Shown piece by piece: positions 34,854 to 44,400 of a DNA stretch of 64,000 nucleotides. Source of the stretch: Plantago elongata (taxonomy: Eukaryota; Streptophyta; Magnoliopsida; Lamiales; Plantaginaceae); assembly GCA_036897095.1 (NCBI GenBank), contig JAYMSP010000138.1, forward strand, positions 1-64,000. The letters are read 5' to 3'. The position numbers were made by a program, and so were the translations under genes. The notes under the pieces are model-generated. The model did no database searches, was not told the DNA's origin, and worked only from the letters and a program-made list of their open reading frames with translations. Position 1 is the first letter of the stretch. Each line of letters starts with the position of its first letter.

Positions 34854-37108
34854 TCAGCCGGATGAAATTTCCTTCTCCTTCGTCTTGCACATATCTTCAG
34901 CTATCTTGATAAACTTCTTCGTCATGTCATCAATCTGATTTAGACACAGCAATAAGTTGAAGGTCTAATAAACACGTGACTAAATGTGATGAAGCAATGA
35001 GCACTACTTACATCTTTCTCTAGCCGTTTTGCATCATCTGACGATATGAATGAAGCAGCTTTATCTTTATCCTTCTTCTTCTGCGCTGACTTTTTAATGC
35101 TGTCTAACGCCTGTAAATTTCCATGGGGGGAAATCACAACAAAAATTAGATTACAAAATTCATGTATCATGAATATGATTATCAAACCATAAAGGAAGAC
35201 GATATGTATTTATCACAAGTAAAGATAAGTCAATTAACTTTATATTATAAGCTACCTTCTGTCGTGCTCTTCTTATGCTCTGTTTCACATCTTCTGCTGA
35301 TTTTGTGACAATTTTACACACAGCCTGGTAAAGAGACAGATCGGCATTATTAGAAGCGGCTTTTATTAGAGAACAAACATGTAGCTTGTTTATGTAATCT
35401 GGACGATAAAATTATGGATATTTAAATAAGTGTTGAGGCTTACTTGCATGTGATCTTTTGTCATTCTGCACATCACAAGAACAATAAATATCAATTAGTA
35501 ATATAAAATATCTGTTTTAACACTTGGAACAGGGGAATTTCAGTTTCATTTGAAGAGACAGGATCTCAAATTCTATTTTAACATAAAAATAATATTTCTA
35601 TCAAGAAAAACTCCGGAAAGTCCTAAGAGTCTCACGTAAAAAGATTCAGCTGAACAATTAGTATACAACAATACACAATTTTATAAATAGACAAAAATCT
35701 ACAATTTACACACAAAGTCGCACAATTAATATAAAATATTAAAGTACTCTCAGAACTCTCATAAAAACTTGGACTTTCACAAGTTTTTGTATTTTATCAA
35801 TTAGGACAGGAGAAAAACTGCACAACTAAAAAAAAAAAAAAAAACAAACACACAATGCCGAACAAACAAAAACAGGAGTTATGTTAACGGTTAAGATTCT
35901 TACGGTGGTATAGATACAATCAGTCTTTGGTTATCAGATTTGGGATTCAATCCCAGTGGAGATCTTGTGATGGCTTTCTCCAACTCTTTCAAGGTCTGCA
36001 AAATTATTTGCTCTTTTGAGAATATAGTATATGCAGCCAGTTTATTAAAAGTATTCATACTGTACTATGTGAATGATACATAATAGCACAAGAACATCTG
36101 TAGAATGATAGAAAGATGCCCCCCCCCCCCCCAAAAAATAGGGGGGGGGAAATGTATCAGAGGGAAGCAACATCACGTTACATTAGCATCATAGGGAGTA
36201 ACTGAAAGGGTTTTTGGATCCGAAACAGAGACAACTGCTATCCTACTGAGTGGTGTCTTGAGTCCATATTGCTCAACCATAATGTGGTCAAGCATCCCTG
36301 ACAGACAATTAATTTTGTAAGAATAATGTCAAAAAGAAGAGTCTGTTTCTTAATAACACACCAAAAATTTACACCTTGTGAAGCTCTCCCTGTACGCAAT
36401 TTGGTTAGTTCACGAGATAATGAATCAATTGCCGCCTCCATGAGCAACTTAGCTGTAGACTTAACATTAGTCCCTAAATCACCGCCTTCTTCCTCATCCT
36501 CAACCTCGTCTTCATCATCTACAGAAAGCACAATTGAAATGGAACATAAATACACAAGTAGTATCTTTTCAGCTAAATTGCTACACACCTCCATTCAAAT
36601 ATGTACCTCATCATCAGTCAGTTCTAGCTTTTCTTATCCCCATATTATCAAGTGACAGTCACTCGCCTAATTGGTATCGGTTGATAGACAAAAAAAAAAA
36701 AGTAATTTAAACGGCAAAGGTGACTCGAAACGAAAGATGAACAAATTGGTAGACAGAAAAATAATATTTTCAATTCAATTGAACCATTTCCTAATCAACA
36801 AGCACTAATATGAATCAACAAAATGTACGAAAACGAAACAAAAGTTGAACAGCAGAATATGAAAGTAAAAGAAGATGATTACTGATATGTTGTTTTCTTC
36901 CTTTAGCAAAGGCTCTGCGAGTATCAAACTGATGAGGTGTTGATTCGGTTGAGTTGAAGAGCCTTTCTGCGAAAGCTCGTTGATGGAAAGTGTAAGCTGG
37001 TGATGAGTTCAGGTGAGACAGCGATCGGTGAGAGGTGAATGAAGATGCTCTGAGAGCTTGAAACAATGTTTTAGAAGAATGTACGGCTCGCCGGAGTGAG
37101 ATCGCCAT
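34854..37108 (-). CDS. RRF: Ribosome recycling factor, organellar (probably mitochondrial)
   Basis: RRF, with EF-G, splits the post-termination ribosome. Eight minus-strand exons close in phase to 282 aa: 36883-37108, 36375-36518, 36182-36297, 35904-35995, 35444-35465 (22 nt), 35256-35324, 35012-35110 and 34854-34934. The N-terminal ~75 residues (MAISLRRAVHSSKTLF, many Ser/Arg, few acidic) look like a mitochondrial presequence. An acidic linker DEDEVEDEEEGGDLG follows, then the RRF core: LSRELTKLRTGRASQGMLDHI, YGLKTPLSRIAVVSV, LNPKSDNQRLIVSIPPMTK and the C-terminal coiled coil ending KKFIKIAEDMCKTKEKEI. A telo-box-like AACCCTAG lies at 37145-37152 upstream. It converges with the ankyrin gene (476 bp between stops). 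Chloroplast targeting cannot be excluded. Confidence 0.92.
35604..35787. mobile_element. MITE-like element in a recycling-factor intron
   Basis: The ends AAAAACTCCGGAAAGTCC and, complemented, AAAAACTTGTGAAAGTCC form imperfect inverted repeats. The body is shared with 11140-11300. It has no coding capacity and lies in the intron between exons 4 and 5. Confidence 0.6.
36119..36149. repeat. C14-A/T-G9 homopolymer hairpin in an intron
   Basis: Fourteen C are followed by AAAAAATA and nine G. Transcribed from either strand it can fold into a stem of nine G:C pairs with an eight-base loop. It lies in the intron between exons 3 and 4 of the recycling factor gene. Confidence 0.85.
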
Positions 37109-37144
37109 GGTTAGGATTTCGATGCTCGCAAGAAGAAATGGTGT

Positions 37145-37152
37145 CTAGGGTT
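37145..37152 (-). promoter_or_regulatory. Telo-box-like AACCCTAG upstream of the recycling factor
   Basis: On the coding strand AACCCTAG lies 37 bp upstream of the ATG. Telo-boxes (AAACCCTAA) are known to be enriched near start sites of plant translation-related genes; this one differs at the edges. Confidence 0.4.
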
Positions 37153-37655
37153 CAAGGGGTTTAACGATCAACAGCATTTTGTCAAATTTTTACCAAAATA
37201 ATTTTATTCAGAAAATTACATAAACAGCCCTTATTAGATAATTCATTTGCATATTAGTATCCGGTGTTTTCTAAGCCCTTCTTACTTATTATAACATAGA
37301 TATGCAGCATTTCTTAAAACACTCTATAGGGATTTTATCTATACCACCAAAAATCTATCTGGTCGAATACTCAACAAAACAGGACTAGAGAACATTACAC
37401 CAGTACCTAAAATTCAAATATCAATTAAAATTAGAGACAGACCTAATGGTCAATGCAACTCAAAATTCACCAGCACACACGTGACACGCCCTTGCCTATG
37501 TGATTATCCATGTAACTTGGGGCTATTTGTAATTAATTTTTAACAAAATGAAGTCATAACAAAATTTACATGTAATTAATACAGAACATGCATAGGTGTA
37601 TGTTAATTATCAAATAACAAAACTAGCCATTTTGTTACCCTTTTCTTAAAAAAAA

Positions 37656-38555
37656 GGAAAAAAATTACATCTACTGCCCCTTAAATTGATCGTATTTCAA
37701 AAAATCGTCCACATTGACTTGCATTACAGATAGGACCAAAAATAACAAAGGACTATAAAACTAATTACATCCAACTCCACAAGTCAACTTTGGGGTTGAT
37801 GTGACGTTGTTGGATGATGAGATGGACGAAAAAGTTGGACTTATTAACGAAAATGATATCCCCTTTTTCTTTTCTCTTCTCCTTTCTTTAATTTTCAATA
37901 TCAATTTCATTACAAACTTAGTCCCTAATTTTAATCTAATACACCAACACTCACCCACTACTTTTCTATAAAAGTCAATCAAGCCCCTAAACTATTATTT
38001 CAAACAATTACACCAATAAAACTCCATAACCGCCACTCTCAAATCGCCATATTCGCCAACAACAAAAATCGAAGTTTAGGAGCTCGAAATCGGAGCTTTT
38101 GAAAGCTCTTAATCGGAGCTACAAATATAACTCTGGTGGACTACAGGAACAACTCCATTGGAGCTGTAATTTTGCACCTCCATTGGAGCTGTAATTTGCA
38201 GATATGCAGCTCGCCGGAGCTGCTACAACAGCTCCAGTGGAGGTGCAGAGTTGCTCCATTAAAGCTGCAATTTGTAGCTCCAATGGAGTTTCTTTAGGTG
38301 GAGGGTGAAGAATATGAGGAGAGAAAGATGAAACGATTTCTTGTTCTAACTTTCTTTATTTTCATTTTTTAAATAGAATTTAGTTTCAGTTTTCTTTAAT
38401 TGAGAGAGGGGTAAAAATTCATGTTGGAGAGATAAAGATAATGTGGAGAGTTGGTCAATGGAAATGAGCTCGAGGGGTCTATATGTATTTCTCGCCAATT
38501 TGGAGGGTTCTCTATAATTGGCCCAAATTTAAGGGGTACTATATGTAATTCACCC
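37656..38555. mobile_element. Non-autonomous MULE-like element, 900 bp
   Basis: The ends GGAAAAAAATTACATCTACT and, complemented, GGGTGAATTACATATAGTAC, each followed by CCCCTTAAATT, form ~32-bp inverted repeats. The flanks TAAAAAAAA (left) and TAAAAAAAT (right) fit a 9-bp duplication with one change, which is the Mutator signature. The interior holds no transposase. It contains a stretch at 38080-38290 built of GGAGCT words, including GGAGCTGTAATTT twice. Confidence 0.7.
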
Positions 38556-38564
38556 TAAAAAAAT

Positions 38565-38904
38565 TGTATTTCTTAATTCAATGTTGCAATCCAAAAGTGT
38601 AATGGATAGAAGAGGACCATACCCTGAAGTCAAAAAAATAAAACCGAATAACTAGAGATCAATTGGAATTCTCTTGTTTTTGTTCAGTTTTTAAAATCTG
38701 TCATATTTCATATGACATAATACTGCTAGTATAAGATCCAACAACAATATACTGATCAATTGATCAATCACATATATAGTTTTTTATTGTAATAAAGATT
38801 GGAGAAAATGATCCTATGTTTAACATCTCTTATTAGGTATATTTGTAATATTTAATAGTCCATAATATTTGTTCAAATATAGCTTTAAATCATTTTTTTT
38901 ATAA
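38565..38904. other. Intergenic DNA, nothing recognised
   Basis: There is no supported feature. Confidence 0.35.
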
Positions 38905-38989
38905 CAAGGTGCAGCTCAATTGGTAAGACGCTTCAACTCCAATCAATAGGTCAGGGGTTCAAGTCACCATTTAGTCATTTAAAAAAAAA
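38905..38989 (+). mobile_element. Short tRNA-derived SINE-like relic
   Basis: The sequence has GCAGCTCAATTGGTAAGACG (A-box) and, about 40 bp later, GGGGTTCAAGTCACC (B-box), followed by a ~12-bp body and a nine-base A-run. It lacks a foldable acceptor stem, so it is a tRNA-like promoter head of a SINE rather than a working tRNA. Confidence 0.55.
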
Positions 38990-40050
38990 TCATTTTAACA
39001 CATGACCTCATTCGAGAGATGGATGGAGTTTATTATGTGTTATTGTTAGCTTTCATGGGTAAATCTAGGGTCCGACTACAAGTGTAATAGCTTAACATCC
39101 GTCCATCTTAGTTGTACTTGTTCTTAAATGTTATATGACTTACACAAAATATTTTTTCAGTTGTATTAAATCTTAACCGTTCATACAATTGTAATAATTA
39201 TACAATGACAGTTAGTGTAAATTTCACTATACAAATTGGATTATAATGTCATTTAAATAACTTTTATATTTTTATATAGGAGTATTAGTTATAATAATAA
39301 AAATTAATATTTTTTGTTTTAAATTATAACTAGATCAATTAACAACAATGTTATTCTTTTTTCAAAATCATATGAACCCTAATCCCTTCAATTATAATAG
39401 ATTTTTAACTTCAAATGATTTTTATATAAAAATTCAACTGTGGCCTTCACTCTTGTGGCAAATGATTATTGGCAAGATGAATCCAATTGGCATGTTGGGG
39501 TTGTAATTATTGTTTCATGCGTAGAGCACGGTTGTATTGAATACTTTGATTTTGATGCTACAAATTAAAATCGTCATAAACAATTGGATGATCTCCAGAA
39601 ATTTGACAAACGACAACAAGATTTCATGCGAACATCGATTCTAAAAGGTCAAGGAAATTAGATATTAGGGTTCATAGAATTCATAAATAAATAATAATGT
39701 ATTTAATTTTTAATATTTCAATTTAAGGATAAATATAATTATATATGACATTTAATTCTATTCTATTTATATTATAAATTTACACGGATTGTCATGTAAA
39801 ATGTACACATCAGATGGATGGTTAGGATTAATTACAACTCAAAATAATTTTTGTACAATCAATTTAACAGCTATAAATTAATATAGCTGAAAGATTGTAC
39901 GTTAAACATTATAATTGTATTCGAACCTTAGAACTAGGCCACTTCTTTCTGGGTTCAGCTTTGAAAAGAGTTATACTTTCAAACCATTTGAGGAAATCAT
40001 ATACTACCACATATTATAACGTACTTATACATTCCTCCACCTTTTCTTTT
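38990..40050. other. AT-rich intergenic DNA, nothing recognised
   Basis: There is no gene or repeat that I can assign. Confidence 0.35.
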
Positions 40051-40840
40051 CTTGATCTTTGACTACATTATCATCCTTTTCGTTTTTATTTTTTCTCAAA
40101 ATAAATATTTAACTAGATTAATTATTTATATTGCATATTTTTGTAAAAAAAAGAAAATCCTTACCTCAAGTGTGTATGCAAATAAATTAATCATTTAACG
40201 AATATACATCAGCAACGTTAAGAGTTGGAACATACCGTAAATACTAGTTCAAGTTTATCAACGACCTACACATCGTACAATCAAACTTGAAAAGAAAAGA
40301 AAACCACCAAATTTACATTATATCTATTGACATTATCAAGCAGCAATAAAGTATATCATTCAGTAACACTTTCACACTTTCTTAAAATATCCTGTTGAAA
40401 TCTTTATATTTCTCATTTAGCGCTCATTTCATATGTCTTATCTCTCAACAAATATTTGACTACATTATCATGCTTTTCCTTTTCTTATTTCAAAACAAAT
40501 ATTTGACTATATTAACTATTTAAATTGTATAATCTTTTTTAGAAAAAAAGAAAATCCTTCCTCAAGTGTCTATGCAAAAAATTTAACATTTAACAAATAT
40601 ACATTGGTGATGTTGGAATTTCGTAAATACTAATTCAGGTTTATGAACGAACTACACATCATGTGATCAAACTTGAAAAGAAAAGAAAATCGTCGAATTG
40701 ACATTATATTTACAAACATTACCAAGCATAATAAAGTATATCTTTCAGTCGCACTTTCTTCAGTCACACTTTCTCAAAGTACCTGTTGAATTTTAAATAT
40801 TTTTCATTTAGCGCTCGTTTCATATGTCTCATCTCTCATC
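40050..40840. repeat. Diverged tandem duplication, unit about 395 bp
   Basis: Two head-to-tail copies (about 40050-40445 and 40446-40840) share TTTGACTACATTATCAT, GAAAATCCTTMCCTCAAGTG, CAAACTTGAAAAGAAAAGAA, AATAAAGTATATC and CATTTAGCGCTCRTTTCATA in order. They are about 80-85% alike by eye. The block is non-coding and ends 650 bp upstream of the cohesin gene start codon. Confidence 0.85.
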
Positions 40841-41485
40841 ACTATTCACTATTCTTAATGCCTCATAAAAGAGTGACGAATCACTTGTAAGGCAAGTTTT
40901 AGTGGCACATACCTAATTTAACCAACTAATGAATTAACATGTCATTTCAACTTATGTTAATGTGAGTCATACAGTGACTTATATTTAACATGTCACTTAA
41001 CCTCCGTTAAAATCTCGTTGTCAAACAACTATACAATTATATTAAATTATTATTACACTGATATAGAATTAAATTAATATTCAACAATTAATTAATGTTT
41101 GACTAGTTAAAATTGTGTTATATGTGTAAAGATTTTGACTGTAATATCCTAAACAAAGTGAATTTATCTAGTCAAGAATTTAGAATTTTGATTTTTGTTA
41201 TTATTACTGTAACCAAGGTAAGAGATAAATGCAAGCAAAAGCAAATCTTCGAGTGGCAAACCAGGAAACAGACAGCAAAAATAAATAATTAAACGACGAC
41301 AAATCGAGAATAATAAAAGAAATAGATTTTCTTTTCATTCTTCCTTCCCTCACACACTAAACATTTTCATTCATCGACCGTTTCAATTCTCCTTCTCCCT
41401 CTGTTTTTCATTTTCACAAAAAACACAGAAACAAAACACCAACTTCTCTCGAGACAAGATAGGTAAACAACAAGGACATAGAAGC

Positions 41486-44400
41486 ATGTTCTACTCTCAA
41501 TTGCTTCTTTCAAAAAAAGGTTCTTTAGGTACGATTTGGACTGCCGCTCATTGTTACAGCAAGTTGAGAAAACACCAAGTTCAGCAGACTGACATACCTT
41601 CTTCTGTTGGTATCTACTACTATATACCTTTCCTTGCCTTTTCTTTGCTAAATTTTTTGTGGGGTTTCTTTTTCTGTCAAATGGAGAGTTTCTTTCTAAC
41701 TTTTGGTAAAACTGCCATCTTTTGTTTGCAACCTTTTTTTTGTTTTGTTTATTGGTTTTGTGTTTATGCCGGCTTTTTGTTGGACCACATTTTGTGTAGT
41801 GTAGACACATTAGGCCTTTAGTTTCAGCAATATTGTGGATTGGTTTGTAGTCCTTTAGTTAGAATTATTTTGTGGATTTTAAGTTATAAAGGCCTTTAGT
41901 TAGGGAATGGAGGAGTGTTTGTTTTTAACTTTTGGTAAAATGCGATCTTTTGCTTACCCTTTTTGCTTTCTTTGATTATTTGTTTTGTGTTTATTACCTT
42001 TTTTGTTCAGTTGGCATGTGTGTGGAAGTTTCTTCAATGTTTTTGTTGAACACATTTTGTGGAGAAATCACATTAGGCATTTAGTTTGGTTAACTTTGAT
42101 TAGTTATTATAGTCCTTTAGTTAGAACAATTTTGTGGATTGTAAGTTGTAGGCCTTTGGTTAGAACAATGTTGTGGATTATTAGTTGTAGGCCTTTTGTT
42201 AGAACAATGTTGTGGATTATTACTTGCAGGTCTTAGGTTGGAATAGTGTTGTGGATTATTACTTGCAGGATTTTGTTTGGAATAGTGTTGTGGATTATTA
42301 CTTGCAGGCCTTTGGTTGAAATAGTGTTGTGGTGTATATGCCTTTGGTTAGAATGATATTGTCACTCGCTAAAGGCCTTTAGGTTCGAATACTGCTGTGG
42401 ATTAGTTTGTTACTGGCCTTTGGTTGGAACAATGTTGCTATAGTTTGAGGTCATGTGCTTGAACAAAGTACATGGGAATTGTTAATTATTAATGTGTTAG
42501 TTCGAAATTTAGGGGATCGATTCGAGGCTGTTTTCACTTTTTATACCATGCAAAGAGAAGTTACGTGCCATTTTTCTCATTTAATGGAGGTTGATTTTCG
42601 TATTTAAGCATAGTCTCAATGTTGAACATACCATTCTAGGCAAGAGTCGTCATCGCTCAAATATTTGCTGTACTAATCATTCGACTGTTTGCCATTGCGT
42701 AGAGGTTGCTTTTCACGTTTAAGTACAGTTTCACTGTTCCATATACCTCTCCAGAGAATGATCACCAAATTTTGTTCTTCGTTTTGCACTACTAATAATT
42801 TGAAGTTAATTTTATATCTCAAATACAAGTATCTGCTTTGTGGCAGATAAGATACTGGTTGATGGGGTTCCTGTTATAGCACATCGAATACTGGCTTACC
42901 TTCTTTTGGGCGTTGTGAGGATTTACTCAAAGAAAGTGGAGTATCTATTCCATGACTGCAATGATGTGCTTTCTAAACTTTGCGAATTTAATACTGGCAA
43001 GAGGACACGCGTCAGCATTGCCGTGCATGGGTACACACCACGGGCACGCCATCATTCTGTCAAGCGACCAACAAGATTCGCGCTCGATGAATTTAACCTT
43101 GAACTCCTGGAAAATCGGGATTTAATGGAGTGAGTTTCATACTTGTCCTTTTTATATTTGCCAATTCTTTTGTTAAGCTAGTCTCTTTGGATTTATTATT
43201 CACCAACTTTTTTGGACGATCTGTTTATGCAGCGGAAACATTAGACCTCCCGAACAACTCTTGCTTACAGGTGCTTTAGTACTACGAGAGTTGTCATTTG
43301 TAAGTTTATATAGTTTTGCTCTAATTAGTTCTTCTTTTATTCATCAGCTGGCCAGGGAGAAGAAGGAAGTACAAGTGACATGCTATATAAGGTAGTGCGT
43401 GAAGTAGTACCCTCTTGTTTTTGTCATTTCCGTTTCGCTGAACTTTCACTTTCTGCAAAAAAATTCAGTTCAGACAGAGAATGGAGTCCTTTTGTTCTGC
43501 TTAAATTTAAAATAGTTCTGGTGTTTAAGTAATGAGATCAAAGATTTTTAAATGAAAACAGGTGAAATTAAAGTGAACTCTACACGTTGTTATCATGAAC
43601 AGCAGCAAAAATAGGTACTGTGCAACATGAATTAATTACAGACACTAGTTGTGCAAGACATTGGAATAGCATCAAGCATATACGACATTGAATTGCAGTT
43701 ACTCCCATTGACATTTTTACGCGGAAGTTGTGATGTAACTAATGAACTGCTGTGTTATTAACAGGATAAAATGCAATATCTAGAAGTTCCTTCGACTTCT
43801 TATACACCCCCTAGAGAGTATGTCCTTTTTACTTCTTTCATCCATTCTTCTTAAGAACTTTCTAGTGACTTCTCTCTGATCAATAAATTGTCACGTCTCA
43901 GTGTGCTCTCGCCTCATCCTGTGGAGCGAAAATTGTCCAAGAGCCCATCTCGGAATATATTCATTTCAACAGCAAGTCCGGTGGCCTTTGGACAAGGCAG
44001 TTTTTCTTTAGAAGATCGTTTGGAACCTATGGAGTTGGATGAAGCTGAAGAAGAGCAAATGGGTCACAAGTCATCTACGTACATTTTGGATAATCTTGAT
44101 ATGCTGACTTGTGAGAAGGGCTACAAGTCTGTTGCGGGGCTGTCCAAAGATAATAGTAATGTGGTGCAGAGTTCAAAGAAAGATGAAGTTACTGTGGCTG
44201 AACCTATGGCACTAGATGCAACCGAAAATGAACTGATGAATGATATGCCTGATGATAATATGGTACCGAGTTTAGAGAAAGATCAAGTTACTGTGGCTGA
44301 ACCTATGGTACTAGATGCAACAGAAAATGAATCGATGAATGATATGGCTGATGGTTATAGTGAGCATGAAACAGGATATACAGAAATTTTGAGACTGTGC

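Noticed and set aside
36326-36655. 109-residue plus-strand frame across recycling factor exon 2
   Set aside because: The serine-rich stretch is the antisense of the acidic Asp/Glu linker.
38905-38968. Possible functional tRNA gene
   Set aside because: A- and B-box-like words are present but no seven-pair acceptor stem or proper anticodon arm can be folded, and an A-run follows, so a SINE-like origin is more likely.
41367-41810. 147-residue minus-strand frame over cohesin exon 1 and intron 1
   Set aside because: It is lysine/arginine-rich low-complexity sequence antisense to the kleisin start and shows no domain.
41985-42236. Plus-strand frame with 13-residue repeats (LVRTMLWIISCRP type)
   Set aside because: It lies entirely in cohesin intron 1 and is explained by the 39-bp minisatellite; there is no start context or homology.
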